A stretch of 64,000 nucleotides of DNA from Clavulina sp. PMI_390 (lineage: Eukaryota > Basidiomycota > Agaricomycetes > Cantharellales > Hydnaceae): NCBI GenBank assembly GCA_015039315.1, contig WIDE01000063.1:5326-69325 (forward strand), given 5' to 3'. Positions within the stretch are counted from its first letter, which is position 1. Each line of letters starts with the position of its first letter. The notes beneath the pieces are model-generated. The model saw only the letters and a program-made list of their open reading frames with translations, had not been told where the DNA came from and did not search any database. The position numbers were made by a program, and so were the translations under genes. Of the stretch, positions 11,440 to 23,487 are shown piece by piece.

Positions 11440-12628
11440 ATGAACGCTCGACTGTTCTCCCGTACTATTTCACGCACTCTTGCTCGCTCTGCAAGCTACA
11501 AGCCGTCTTCCGGTTAGCATTTAGCCGACCCGCTTGCCCGTTGGATGCAACAAGCTGACTACTCGTTGGTAGCTCTCAGCCATTACTCTCGGAGGCCAGA
11601 CGTGTCATTATCTAGGATATGCGATCCGTCAAGTTCTAGAAGTCAGTAATTATGGTCTCTTCACCACTCCAGACCCCCTGTTCTGACATGGCTTGACTAC
11701 AGGATGGGCCACAACGTCCTCAGACTCTGCCTCTTTGGCAACCGACTTTGCTGAAACCGAAGCGCAGCGGATATTAGAGGAGGGAACCAAGCTGTTAGAA
11801 AACGGTGACATCGACTCGGCTAAATCGCTCTATATGCGCTCGGTTCAGATCAAGAAGACGCCTGCAGTGAGCTTCATTCCTCAACAAGCAGACCAAACCT
11901 GACCAATTTCCGCATTTCATAGGGCCTATTCAACCTTGGGGTGACCCATTTCCACTCTAGTGAGTGTATTTCAGCTTCCGCATGTACTTCATTTACTAAT
12001 ATCTTTTTGTTCAGAAAATTTCCCTGACGCGATCAAAGCTTGGAAGGAGAGCATTATCTTGGAACCTTCAAACCCTGACGCACATACTAGTAGGAAATCC
12101 TCTCCCCTTTATAATTCCCCGACATTGCGCTCGCGCACTAATACACTAAAATCACTCCACTGTAGACCTAGCAAGTGCATACATCATGTCCCCAGTGCCA
12201 CAACCCGTGTTGGCGCTTGAGCATCTCCGGTATGTACTTCTCTCGCCTCTCGCGCTTTCCACAGACTCCTGAGTCCAACATTAATACCACAGGGCAGCAG
12301 CCGCAATATCACCCGACGATGCAGAGATCGCATTCAACCTAGGAGCCGTCCTTGAAGCTTGTTAGTCATGTGTGCTTGCTTCCTCTCGCCTATGACTTAC
12401 CCTGTATGTTCCACATAGGCGGTTTCTTGGAGGACGCTTTGGAGCAGTACAAGAAGAGCAATGACGGTGGTGTTGAGCGTGCTGCTGTCTACGTCCGAAA
12501 TGTGAGTATATCATCGTGCTATTCTTGGTTGCAGAATCTCATTCCTGTGATCGTGATAGGTGAGCGCAAAGATCCTCGGACAACAGATGAAGCAGGCGGA
12601 AGCCGAGGAGAACGAGAGGAAGGATTAA
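11440..12628 (+). CDS. Tetratricopeptide-repeat protein, probably mitochondrial
   Basis: The first exon (MNARLFSRTISRTLARSASY) is an arginine- and serine-rich amphipathic presequence without acidic residues, as in matrix-targeted proteins. After two short introns and a spacer come at least three TPR-like helix pairs: EEGTKLLENGDIDSAKSLY, GLFNLGVTHFHSKNFPDAIK and a third with FNLGAVLEACGFLEDALEQY. The C-terminus is a charged QMKQAEAEENERKD. Seven or so short introns cut the gene and all tested joins keep frame. TPR proteins serve as protein-protein scaffolds; the partner is unknown. Mitochondrial location is inferred from the presequence only. Confidence 0.75.
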
Positions 12629-12900
12629 GAAGTTTCTATGATTGCTATATTGTTCAACAACCTTGTTCCTTGTTGTTTTGTCTCTGCGAACAACTGCTGC
12701 CTCATTCAATCTTATGATTGGGACGTCGAGAGACGTGTGGAATGGAGGATGGATGTGTGGATTAGTTGGTGATTGTATAGTGATATACAGGAGCATGGTT
12801 AATAATACAGAAAGCAATAGACAGCGCCATGCAAAGGAGCAAAATAGCAAATGCGAAAACCCCTAGTGGCACAAGAAACAAGTGTGGTCCAGCTCAAGAT

Positions 12901-14875
12901 CTAGATAGACCCTTTTATTCCGACCCTCGCGTGCTTCGTAGCCAAGCAGTCAACCAGCGGTGGATGCGCCAGTTTGCAGTCTAAAATCTTGCCCTCCAGT
13001 GGACCTTCGTCGTTGATAGATAAGGAGCTGACTCGCGATGAGAGATGTGGTGTATTCGAGGCTCCGTTTGTTGTGCTGGAGCCTGGCTTGACAGAGGAAG
13101 ATGAAGTGGTGGATCCTGGTTTGCTTACGAAGAATGCCGCGTCGTTGGCTTCGAGAAATTGGACGGCAGCTTCCGGCGGATCAAATTGGAGTTCTGATGC
13201 GATCTGGGAGAGTTTGACTTGTTGGTACCTGACATTGGGAAAACAATGAGTGGAAGAGCTTCAAGTGAGATTGGAGAGTAAATTACGCTTTTGTCATGAT
13301 GACCAGGGCGCTGATTCGGACGCGATCCACCAGATGGTCGAGAATGTAGCCGCCCATGTTATGCGCAGCTTGGAACAACTTGAAGAATTTGTGGTAGTTG
13401 TTCGTAGCCAGAGCGCGCTGAATGTCTAGTGCCTGCTTGATAAAAACTTGATTCTTCTGTTCTGCGGTTAGTGTAGCTATGAAACGGTTGAGTTCTAATA
13501 GATGCATTCGGTAGTTAGCTGGAGTATGGCGTTGTTGGTGGGGAATCAGCTTACCACTTCGATCACGGGTGTGGCATAGGTAGAGGATTCGGTATGCTAG
13601 GAACTCAGCGCTACTGCCTTTTATACCCAGCGCATATAGGTCTCGAAGGACGGCTTGGCATTGATTATACTCCACAAGATCAGCCTGGATCGCGGGAGTG
13701 AATCTCTCATTAGTGACATAAAACAGAGAAGGACGTACACTTTCTAACGCCATTCGAGCATGGATTTCGTAAACCGATGCAGTGAATTCGTTCTTGATTC
13801 TTTGAACCTGCAGAAACAATCGTCAGTCATGGGGATTTCGGCAAGCATAGAGGTAGACTTGACTGTGAGATCTTGACGTAGACTCTTGAACTGATCACAC
13901 GTCCATAGATAGTCTGGCTGAGTTCTCCAACGTTTACTAAGCTCCTTGAGAGTTTTCTCAAGGACGCGAATGGGCCGGATTTTCGAGGGATCAGGGGCCT
14001 ACGAAAGCTAAGGAAGTGAATACCTAGCATGACGAGCTGCAACACATACACTTGTCAAACGAAGGTACGGCTTGAATAATTCTTCAGAGGTGCCGACAAT
14101 GGTGAATTTGTCCCAATCTACTACATTCTACAGACAATACCTCATCAATCAGTGGTTTGCTCTGAAAGGGGCTCGCACCCACCCCGTCGTATGCTGGCTC
14201 CGGACCAGACTGAGATGCCGGTCCAGAAGCCAAAAACTTTCGTCGCACGCTGTACGATGGACCCGAAGAAGACGCTTGACCATTAGAGGAGTTGACGTGG
14301 AGACTGTACTGTTCGTTTTTAGTATGGCCTAGTTTCTTCTGTCGTTCTATCTCGTGCTCTCGTTGAAACCGCTTAGCCCGTTCTTGAAGCCTGTCGAGAC
14401 CATTCGAGTTGTATGAAGGAGGAACAGAAGTTGGGACCACGAGTTTTGACTTCTTGTTGGTTGCTTCTGCTGGAGGACTGTTGTCCGGAAGGTACTGTGA
14501 GTCATGGTTAGAGGATGGGATAGAGTCCAGAATTTACTCACGTTTCGATCTTTCGCTTCAGACCAGATGGTTGCTTAAGGCTATTAAAGCAGATTGATGT
14601 GAGTTGCTACCGAGTCAGAGATAATCTCTCACTGACCTCTCGAGTTGTTTTGTGGACCAATCAGTCGTCCAAAGAGTATTTTTCGCATACGCATCTGCTA
14701 TCACAGTCTTAAGTTCCGCTTGGGCTGCCTCTCGATTTGTCGAATTCATGGCCTTGAGGCATTTGGAAACCCATTCCCTGTGCACACGCCAGTGGTGAGC
14801 TCGGGAAGTTGGGAAAAGGTAAAATCGGCTCACCTGACTGCTGGAGGCCAAGCCCCGGGACCACCTGTGGACATC
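12901..14875 (-). CDS. SAC3/GANP-domain protein, LENG8 / Thp3-like
   Basis: The protein has the N-terminal segment seen in LENG8/Thp3 proteins (WPPAVREWVSKCLKAM, later LWTTDWSTKQLE). A basic, charged linker with RLQERAKRFQREHEIERQ follows, then the SAC3/GANP domain with QRIKNEFTASVYEIHAR, QCQAVLRDLYALGI and EFLAYRILYL. A PCI-type end follows, and the gene stops at 12901-12903. Yeast Thp3 works with Csn12 in transcription elongation and mRNA maturation. The nuclear role here is inferred from the family. It is transcribed away from the dynein chain gene with 148 bp between start codons and converges with the TPR gene at its 3' end. The start at 14875 gives a first exon that splices in frame (AG|GTGAGCC to CACAG|G). 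Confidence 0.85.
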
Positions 14876-15023
14876 TTGAGGAAGGAAAACAAGGATACGA
14901 GGAAACCGAGAGGAAGGAGGAGACGGCGAGGAGTATTAGTCAGCAAGTCGCGACACACGACCAAACAAACCTCCCCCATCGAGCAGCTATCCGTCGTGTC
15001 TTCCTTCTCCCAGATTTTTGCAC

Positions 15024-17587
15024 ATGCAAGAGCGTAGGCGTGCAGAACTTGAGGCCAAGCGCCAAAAAATTGCCGAACTCAAGGCGCGACGCGAGGCTCG
15101 AGGTGGACCCTCCACTCAACGCGACCAGGCTAGTACCACTCAGTGAAGCTATCAAATATATTCTAACCCTGTGTGTAAACGCCCAGGCGCCCACTCCAGA
15201 GGGTTCTTCATCGGGTGGCCAACTTCGAAGAGCTGATCTCGATGATATCATCAACCAGCTCGTTGGTCCAAGAAGTCCAAGGAGCAAAACTCCTGTTGAT
15301 TCTTCTGGCCCGCCCACACCATATTTAGCACCACGAAACTTCTCTCCGACTGGGCGAGGCGGTCGAGCAAGTGGCCCAGGGTCGGATCGTGGAACGGCTC
15401 TTCTGGGCGACACATTTCATGGGCCCACCTCAGGTCGAGTGAGCACAGGGAGCGATACTGGTTCGGATATCCCTGGGCAAAGCAAAGAGACGGAATCTTA
15501 TCCGAAATCGGACTCGGAAGCGCCACGAGAGTGAGTGCCGCCTACTCCAGTGTTTCCTAACCTCCTGACCTCTGTCATTAGACGATCCTATGTTAATGGC
15601 TCAGCCTCTACGACGACAACGCCTCAATTACCCGCTCCTGTGGAGCGCCCACAGCCGATACCCATACCATCGCGTTTTCCCAAGATCGAAAAAATAACAT
15701 ATAGTCAAGCTATACAGACTATCGATTTTGACGACGGGCCAACAGGTCCTTCAGAAGAGGAGATTCGAAGACAAATCCAGGCCGAACTCGAGGAAGAGAG
15801 AGCGCAACGTGAAAAAGAGTTGGAGAAGGAGAATGATGAACTCGCGAAGCACATTGAAGAACAGATCCGAGGTGACGCTTGCGGCAATCATTTCACTCCG
15901 CTTTGCACTGATCACGACCACTTTTTTCTAGAGCTTACCGAGGAAGAGAGAGCGAGCATCCTAACATCTCCAGAATTCTTCGACTTTGTGGAAGAATCGT
16001 CCAAAATTATTCAACGGGCATTGAGCGATGCATATGACTACACCCGCGACTACCGAATAGGAGCAGAGGACGAAACGTGAGGCCGATTTCGCATGCTACA
16101 ACCCTCACTCGTTCAATATTATCAACACATAGTACCGACTATGAGGGGAAACGGGTAAAACTGCTTTGCGCATTCTCCGACGAGAGATGGACCAAGAATC
16201 GATCAATTACCTCTGTGGACTGGTCCCCGAAGGTAATGCCGACGGATTGCAGTCAATGAAATAGCATATGGCTGATATCTCTCCCCTAGTTTCCTGAACT
16301 TACAGCCGCGTCATATAACAAAAACCCTGCTGCTCTGAATGATCCTGACGGAATTGTCGCAGTATGGAATATGCATCTTACCGATCGCCCGGAATTCGTC
16401 TTCCATTCTCAAGTACGCTACACGCACCCAGATACTTTTTATCTCAACTTACACCCCTCAATAGTCGGACGTGCTCTCCGTGACATTCTCCCCGTTCCAC
16501 CCCAACTTGATTTTCGGAGGAACTTACTCTGGCCAGATCCTCCTATGGGACTCAAGATCGAAACATCTCCCTGTGCTCAAGTCGCCTCTGTCTGCCGCAG
16601 GTCATACATACCCCGTCTATGCGATGCAGATGGTTGGAACTCAAAATGCTCATAGTCTTGTCACATCGAGCACGGATGGGATGGTCTGCAATTGGTCTGT
16701 TGACATGTTAGCCCAGCCCCAGGTACTTGCTACTCCCCTCTCTTCCCATTAGCTCTTTTCTAACATGAATCCTCTTCCTAGGATACGCTTGAGCTTGTTC
16801 ACACAGGGCACAACAAGACTAACGAAGTTGCTATCACATGCTTTGACTTCCCTGACAACGAAACCACCTCGTTCTGGGTGGGCACTGAGGAAGGCAATGT
16901 CTACCAAGCCTATTTCTACGATCGGGCAGGTGCCAAAGCTGGGCTGAACCAGCAAGACATCTACAGAGGACACAATGGACCCGTGACAGGACTGCATTTC
17001 CATCCTCTCCTCGGTCCTATTGACTTCACCGACGTCTTCCTGACTTGTTCCGTTGACTGGACGATCAAGCTCTGGAAGGCAAAGACCGGGACCAAGCCTG
17101 GGTCGGGCATTATGAATGTGGCGCCCATATATTCGTTCGAGGAAGCAGACGACTATGTCTACGATGTGAAGTGGCACCCGAATCATCCAGCGCTGTTTGG
17201 TTCCGTAGATGGCTCCGGCAAGTTCGCGTTGTGGAACTTGAACCAAGATACCGAGGTGAGATTCCCCTCATCCATTGAGATATACGGACGCAGAACCACT
17301 AAATCCGATGCCTAAACTAGGTCCCCGTCGTGTCGACTCCTGTTGGCACGGGCCGCGCCATCAATAAGCTTTCATGGGACCGCAAAGACGGCCGACGGGC
17401 TGCTCTTGGGTGCAGTGATGGCAAGTTATACGTCTACGATATTGGTGATCTCGGCGCCCCTCGCGAAACCGAGTGGACCGACTTCCAGAAGACTCTTGGT
17501 GGTATCATGAGTGGGAATGCACAGACTCTACTGCCAGGGGAGGAGCGCCCAGCAACACCAACGTTGAATGGGATAGGGAGGGTATGA
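15024..17587 (+). CDS. Cytoplasmic dynein intermediate chain
   Basis: This subunit links the dynein heavy chain to dynactin and to the light chains. The N-terminus [20 protein letters not shown] is the charged single-helix dynactin-binding region found in all dynein intermediate chains. A Ser/Pro/Gly-rich segment follows, then a second charged coiled coil ([20 protein letters not shown]). The C-terminal half is a WD40 propeller with repeats such as [38 protein letters not shown] and [14 protein letters not shown]. The end is TGA at 17585-17587. Introns are traced throughout; the first appears to use a GC donor (15129) with acceptor at 15186. Roughly 650 residues, normal for fungi. In fungi the complex drives nuclear migration and endosome transport. 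Confidence 0.93.
15129..15186 (+). other. Probable GC-AG intron in the dynein intermediate chain gene
   Basis: Exon 1 ends in codon CAG and the next bases are GCTAGT. The acceptor is GCCCAG before GCGCCCACT. The 58-nt length is normal, both exons are in phase 0 and the encoded N-terminus matches the family. The nearest GT donor, at 15133, would break the frame. Confidence 0.6.
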
Positions 17588-18567
17588 GGGCATCCGATTA
17601 TGTCATGTCCTTACGTCCGGTCTCCGTTTCGGTTGTTGTCGTTCACATCATTGTTCTGATATACCCAATACTAATCGTGTGGTCACGCCCCTCCCTTTTT
17701 GAACACTCGGGCAAGCCTTCCCTTCAATCCCCGGCGCACTCACACATAACCGTCCCGATGATTCTAAGAAAAGTCGCCATAGAACATCGTGTTATGAACA
17801 TGCCTATTGTCTCGTAGCTGTTGGCATCTATGGAAAACACAATGCCAGTCAACATTGGGGTGACCGGAGTTTTGTTATGTTCATTGATAATAGTAAATTA
17901 TCTTGAAAACTGGGAAATTCTCAAGAGTTAGGCAACACTACACTCTCCCCTGGTCTAGATGCTATTCTTATGCTTGATAGCTGGTTGCTGGAAGCGTTCA
18001 ACCCGAGCTCTCCCCGTCATGATGGTGACTGGTAAGGTGTTCACAATGCGCTCGCTATTCCAGGAGTGTCCACCAGCTATTGTTGTCGTGGTCTAAATAT
18101 ATCTATGCACCCGGAGAATCAACTTCGCTGGCAACATCCCTATGCATCGACAATACTGCTGTGAGAGACTAACCCTACACCATTTGTATCTACCCCCATT
18201 CATCAGCCTCCATGACGCAGTTGCCCAACAGTTTGTCTCTCAGATCTGCCGATTCGAGTAACCTAATCAAGCATTTAACCTCAACCTTCCTCAGAATTGT
18301 GGCTTCGTCAACCCCAATCTGGAAGGTTTCCCGACGTCGTACCGTGTATCCGAGGTACTTCAGATTCAAATAGCCTCGGGCCGGTGTCTTTAGCAATGAT
18401 TTGCGCCAATCAACCTTGTAATCAACCAGATTCCCTTTCGACGACCAACTTAGACCACGTCCCAAAATAACTATGCCAAGACAATACCATCGCATCGTCT
18501 CGCCATGTTCGTAATTGGCAGCTGACTCCGATATGCTGTAGCTATCCCCATTACTACGAGATCTCAA
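17588..18567. other. Intergenic before the AA9 array
   Basis: About 1 kb between the dynein chain and the first AA9 promoter. The only sizeable open frame, 18190-18597 on the minus strand (135 codons), starts inside the conserved AA9 promoter box and shows no known motif, so the region is taken as promoter and spacer. Confidence 0.45.
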
Positions 18568-18597
18568 TCCGACGATGCTCCCAAGTTTTGGCGTCAT
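18190..18597 (-). CDS. Doubtful hypothetical ORF antisense in the AA9-1 promoter
   Basis: An uninterrupted frame of 135 codons with a true ATG. The product is basic, without signal peptide or recognised motif. Its first codons are the reverse complement of the promoter box shared by the five AA9 genes, which argues that the start codon is accidental. No equivalent frame exists at the other four copies. Confidence 0.15.
   Translation of the reverse strand: MTPKLGSIVGLRSRSNGDSYSISESAANYEHGETMRWYCLGIVILGRGLSWSSKGNLVDYKVDWRKSLLKTPARGYLNLKYLGYTVRRRETFQIGVDEATILRKVEVKCLIRLLESADLRDKLLGNCVMEADEWG
18568..18593 (+). promoter_or_regulatory. AA9 promoter box, copy 1
   Basis: Contains GCTCCCAAGTTTTGGCG, which recurs before all five AA9 genes. 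The core CCAA-GTT-TTGG is a short dyad, a common form for binding sites of dimeric regulators. It ends 73 bp before the ATG. An A/T-rich TTTAAAA follows in place of the TTATAA of the other copies. Confidence 0.7.
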
Positions 18598-18666
18598 GAT
18601 TTAAAATCAGCCCATTGCCATGACTTTCAGGAACAACGGCTCCCCCAGCAATTTGTCTCCTCCATC

Positions 18667-20345
18667 ATGAAAACATCAATTTCTCTTGCAGCGGCCCTCA
18701 CTCTGTTCGCTTCAAGAGCTCACCGAGCGAGAGCGCACTACACCTTCCCATACATTGTAGACGCATCAGGAACTGAGAGTGCCGCATGGCAGTACATACG
18801 CGAGACCCAGAACTACGAGACCCAGAACCCAGTAAGAGAGTTCAGATTACCTTGATATCTCAAAACTCATCAGTTTGTTGGCTACATCATCGCTGTTAGC
18901 TAACCGACGTCACTGATCCTCTATTTCGATGCTACGAGAACAACACGGCAGCTCAGACTAGCACGATTACCCTGGCAGCGGGCGGTACCTACAGCTTCAT
19001 TGCAGACAACACTATCTACCATCCAGGAGTACGCGTAGTACCTCTTAATTATATTTCATTGATTCTCAACATTTTGTTCCTGCAGTACCTGGATGTTTAC
19101 ATGGGTTCCGTCTCTGACGCAACAAGTGAAAGCGCCGGGGACGGGAGTGTCTGGTTCAAGATATTCGAAGATGCACCTGTCTATGACGCCGACGTTGAAG
19201 GGTTCTATATCTTCCCTTCGCAAACTACATCCAACGTGACCTTCAAAATTCCAAGCGCGACACCCTCAGGTCAGTAGTCCAGAGTAGACCTTGGTGTCAC
19301 GAGTGTTGACCAGTCAAGCAGGTTCGTACCTGATTCGGGTCGAGCAAATCGCACTTCACGTAGCGTCGGTTTATGGTGGCGCCCAATTCTATATCGCTTG
19401 CGCCGAAGTTGAGGTGCGCTCGATTATTCGTTTAGGTTTTGGTACCGACTAACCTAGCTAACCAGGTTACGGGCGGAGGTAGCGGCAGTCCAGGACCTCT
19501 TGTAGCTATTCCAGGGGTGTACACTGGCTATGAGCCAGGTATTCTCATTAGTCAGTCACCTAGCCAGCTGGTCTACATAGCGCAGGGATTTACAGCGACT
19601 TTCATCTTCCAGACATCTACGAAGCTAATCCCAATGGAACCTATATTTCTCGTACGTCTTCTTTGTCACCCTGGATTCGGCTCATCACGTACTGACTTTG
19701 GCATACTATATTAGCTGGACCCGCTGTCTGGACTGGGTAAGTCGACTCCTGTCTCTCTTTACGAGAAGATCTGATCAACGTTAACTGCGGTCAATCAACA
19801 CGTTGTCTGGCTTCTGGTTTGATACTATTCATCAGTGTAAGCAATTGAAATACTTCTTGTCTTCAGTATACTGACGTTTCAACCGTAACCACAGTCTGGA
19901 TCCACTGGGACAGGGACTACTACTACCACTACCACCAAGGTTTCGAGTACCACCACCAAGGCTACGAGTACCAGCACTACATCCAAGGCTTCATCCAGGT
20001 AGGTTACGTCCTCTGAGACTGCCACCTTCGCAAGCAGCTCGATCATAACATACGAAACATTGAATCCCTGTTGGATTGCTCGCAACCAGTAGCACTACAG
20101 TGAAGACCACATCAACGACCACGTCCACCAGTGCAGCAAGCACAGCGACCGGCACCGTCGCCGAGTACGGGCAATGCGGTGGTACGTCGCCTTATTATAT
20201 TGATACTTATCGGACAACTCATAGCTATGCTCGCTGCCACTGGATCCATTGTGTCGTTGTAGGCATCGGCTACACAGGTTCTACCATCTGCGCGTCACCC
20301 TATACTTGCACATACTCGAACGCTTATTACTCTCAGTGCCTGTAA
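18667..20345 (+). CDS. AA9 lytic polysaccharide monooxygenase with C-terminal CBM1 (array copy 1)
   Basis: Secreted copper enzyme that oxidatively cuts cellulose or related glucans. A 23-residue signal ends in RARA, placing His at mature position 1 (HYTFP), the first copper ligand. The second ligand is His in IYHPG at the end of exon 2 (18900-19028). The motif H-x8-Q-x-Y is intact in [15 protein letters not shown], giving the axial Tyr. After PAVWTG comes a Ser/Thr/Lys linker and a CBM1 beginning EYGQCGG and ending AYYSQCL, with its four cysteines. Gly-Gly of QCGG precedes an intron inside the CBM1. About ten introns are needed, and the linker frame requires the single base 19836 as an exon. 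This copy differs most from the others (for example a [10 protein letters not shown] segment) and lacks the distal upstream module. Confidence 0.9.
19836..19836 (+). other. Predicted 1-nt exon, AA9 copy 1 (T)
   Basis: The upstream exon ends ACTGG at 19736, in phase 2. The next clear linker exon starts TCTGG at 19895, in phase 0. One extra base is required, and T at 19836 sits in ATCAG-T-GTAAGC. It completes a GGT glycine codon. Introns are 99 and 58 nt. Confidence 0.65.
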
Positions 20346-21749
20346 TTCTTTTGGTTAACGTGAAAGGGCCTTTAAATAGCATTTGTGTAAAGTTTGCTTC
20401 TTCTGCAATGAATTTGAGCTTTCGTCCAGGTGTCTATTTTCTTCGAACACTGATGTTCTTACCCCGCTTGGCTCCTCAACTCGGTGATGATTGGACTTAC
20501 GACATGGTACTTAATGGGTCGAGGCTGATGTGATATGTCATCTACAAGGCTCTGATCGAGCGAGAGAGACGGGAAAATCGCCCCTATGAGTTCTTCCGCA
20601 GCGAAGTGCAGAACCACTCTTGGTGTTGGTCTTAATTACAGCGAAATCTGAACATTTTGACATTTTGCATTATGGGCTGATCAGAAACCAAAACTCGGAA
20701 TTCCTTATTGATAGCACTTGATGCCAAGTATGAGCAGTAGAGTTTGAGTAACAGGATAACGAGCTGTGGAGATCGTCTTCACTTCCCACGCCCTCGTTGT
20801 AAATAAATCGAAACTGTCTCTTCTTGGATCATCTGAGGTCCTTTCTTGATACCTTCCTCACTACACTCGTCAGAACGACAGCGAACATCAATCTCTGATA
20901 ATTGTGATCAAACGAGTGTTGCCCCAACTTCCAAACTCATTAGCCTCACTCAATGGATCCTGCAAAGCAGACAATAGTATCGCCTCTGGAAGCAGAACCA
21001 GAAGCTTGCGGATGTAATTCGCTTACGCCGCTCATTGGCCCCGCATCTTCATCGCATCATAGCTCTGTGTTCTTTCGACCAGTCGAAGGTCTTTGTTAAC
21101 GTCAAAGGCAGGGCTTGCAGAACGCTTCAACGGGAAGCCAGCCAGTAGATCCAGACTCTTGGCCACCGGCTAGAATGGGATCCCCACGGCGCTGAAGCTG
21201 CAGTTTTGGGACCACGAGGAAGACACCAGCTAGTATCGCCGGCGCCCTGCCTGCTTTCGTAAGATGATCAGCTTCATCCGATCGCCGGATGTGGTCTCGC
21301 TAACCCCATTGGTTGTTCCGTTGAGGTACCATCGGCTGAACGAGTACTTTACGTCTCGATTATTAAACGATTAGTTGCAATGTTGGAAAGTATCCCGGGT
21401 GCCTCTAATTATGGCGTCCGACCCGGGCTTGGTATTCCTCACAATGGTCGTGTGGTTTTGTGTGAAGAGCTGACGCATAGCATCGATCCTGATTGCCCTC
21501 TTCCCCGTAAGATCTCTCCGATATTTTGGGAGCTTGATATTGTCGGACCGATCGCTTCAATTTCAAATATCTAAATTTCATGGAATGAAGCTTCTCTCGG
21601 TGAATTGTGTGGCGAATGCCAAGCCGAAAGCCATTTTTATCACAGTCACAAGGCACGCCTACGGAAACGACAATATCCAGGGGCCTTTCAAAGGGCTGGC
21701 TGTACGGTTGTTCGATACACGTACTTGATTACAGGCTTCGTGCCGTCAC
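20346..21749. other. Intergenic between AA9 copies 1 and 2, with repeat-unit DNA
   Basis: No gene seen. Around 20785 lies CTTCCCACGCCCTCGTTGT, found again near 24457 and 29270, each about 1-1.5 kb before the next AA9 gene. It marks the far upstream part of the duplicated unit. The 140-bp upstream module of copy 2 is at 21491-21630. Confidence 0.6.
21491..21630 (+). repeat. Distal upstream module of AA9 copies 2-5 (copy 2)
   Basis: A block from GATTGCCCTCTTCCCC to GGCGAATGCCAAGCCGAAAG lies about 340-370 bp before the start codon. Equivalent blocks stand before copies 3, 4 and 5, but none was seen before copy 1. Confidence 0.7.
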
Positions 21750-21775
21750 TGTCCGACGATGCTCCCAAGTTTTGG
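21750..21775 (+). promoter_or_regulatory. AA9 promoter box, copy 2
   Basis: Same GCTCCCAAGTTTTGGCG core as copy 1, followed by CTCTGACTTATAACCACAC, which carries a TATA-like TTATAA. The ATG lies 83 bp further. CCCCAC at 21822-21827 fits the CreA/Cre1 carbon-catabolite repressor consensus (SYGGRG on the other strand), so glucose repression is possible. Confidence 0.7.
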
Positions 21776-21858
21776 CGCTCTGACTTATAACCACACGTCG
21801 ATTTTGATTTAGCCCTACCACCCCCACACAGGTTTTTTTTTCACGCCCTCTAGTCGTC

Positions 21859-23487
21859 ATGAAGTCCTTCTTCTCTTACACAACTGCCACTTTACTCGCT
21901 CTGAGCGCTCATGTGGCGAGAGGGCATTACACATTCCCTGATTTCCAGGGCGATGCGGCCTCGGTTGCTGATTGGCAATATGTCCGCATGACACAAAATC
22001 ACTACTCGCAAGGGCCCGTAAGTAAACGAGCTGTTTGTCAATCGATACCGTTCAGCTCACAATTGTTACCATCTAGGTTACTGATGTTACCGACCCTCTG
22101 TTGCGCTGCTATGAGAACGATACCGCCTCTGCCACCAGCACAACTACTGCCACTGCAGGAAACACTTACAGTTTTGGGGCGGACCAAGCAATCTATCATC
22201 CCGGCGTGAGTACATCGATTTTGAGACTCGATAAGGTAACCGATGTATTGGGCTTTAGTACACTGCTGTTTACATGGCTCAAGTGTCGGACTTGACGAGT
22301 GAGAGCGCAGGAGATGGCTCCGTGTGGTTCAAGATATTCGAAGATGCTCCGGTCTATGATGCCTCCCTCTCGGACTTCTACGTCTTTCCCGATGAGACCG
22401 CCACAAGTGTGACCTTCACCATCCCCAAGGCTCTCCCTTCAGGTTGGTTTTTCACGATGCCATATGCCCAGGGCTATGAATAATTCTGCAATACAGGCAA
22501 CTACTTGATCCGGGTCGAGCAAATCGCTCTCCACGTCGCCTCATCCTATGGAGGAGCTCAATTCTACATCGGCTGTGCCCAAGTTCAGGTGCGTTTTATT
22601 CACTCAGGCTCGCTTGCTTCAGTTCTCGTGCTTACTGATGGGCACATCAGGTGACTGGCGGAGGAAGCGGTTCCCCAAGCCCTCTTGTCGCAATCCCAGG
22701 AGTTTATACCGGCTATGAGCCCGGGATTCTTATTAGTAGGTTGCGGTCTGCTGGCTACACTGCTGATACTGAGGTTGACCTCTATCAATAGATATCTATG
22801 AGGCCAACCCCAATGGAACCTACATCTCCCGTGAGTTGCTTTCGAAACTCGAAGGTACCGTACGCTGACACAGTCACCTCACTAATCAGCCGGCCCCGCT
22901 GTCTGGACTGGGTAAGTTTGGCACCATTGCTCAAATTTGGACCTCATCTCACAAAATATGGCAAATCAATAAACCTCACATCTCGGGTCCGTGACTGTTT
23001 ATTAGAGTAAGTGATACGCCCGCTGGTCGCCTTTACGATATTGAATTCCCAATTCATGTAGTCTGGCTCAACTGGCGGTTCATCTACGACTACTGCCAAA
23101 ACTTCGTCCACGTGAGCCAATTTTTCACCCCTTGGGAAATTGCGGCTCACCATTGAAACGCATCTTACTGGGATTGTATTCAAATAGCACGGCAAAGACT
23201 ACTTCTAGTAGCACCACCGCAAAGACGAGCACTACCACCTTAAAGACTACTGCTACCTCCACGACCTCTAGTGCGTCCAGCACGGCGACTGGCACTGTAG
23301 CTGAGTATGGCCAGTGTGGTGGTATGTCCCCTTCCAGCTTTATTCTCTACATCAATTCACTCAAAACTATCTTCTTTTACCTTTTTGTGATCGCGGCCCC
23401 TCAGGAATTGGCTATACGGGCTCTACCGTCTGCGCGTCACCCTATACTTGCACTTACTCGAATGCTTATTACTCCCAGTGCTTGTAA
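21859..23487 (+). CDS. AA9 lytic polysaccharide monooxygenase with CBM1 (array copy 2)
   Basis: The 22-residue signal ends ARG before His1 (HYTFPDF). The second copper His is in IYHPG at the end of exon 2. After the next intron comes [16 protein letters not shown] and a [12 protein letters not shown] core. The Q-x-Y motif stands in [15 protein letters not shown]. The end of the domain is PGPAVWTG. A long Thr/Ser/Lys linker carries repeated TTAKT-like units before the CBM1 (EYGQCGG, then [15 protein letters not shown], then AYYSQCL). All copper ligands and CBM1 cysteines are present, so the enzyme looks functional. It shares its promoter box with the other copies and its flanks with copies 3-5. 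Confidence 0.92.
23006..23006 (+). other. Predicted 1-nt exon, AA9 copy 2 (A)
   Basis: ATTAG-A-GTAAGT. The preceding exon ends ACTGG at 22911 and the next exon starts TCTGG at 23062. The base completes a GGA glycine codon and restores the Ser/Thr linker frame. Introns are 94 and 55 nt. Confidence 0.65.

Noticed and set aside
18190..18597. 135-codon minus-strand ORF as a real gene
   Set aside because: Its start overlaps the conserved AA9 promoter box and no motif or homologous frame at other copies supports it; kept only as a low-confidence entry.
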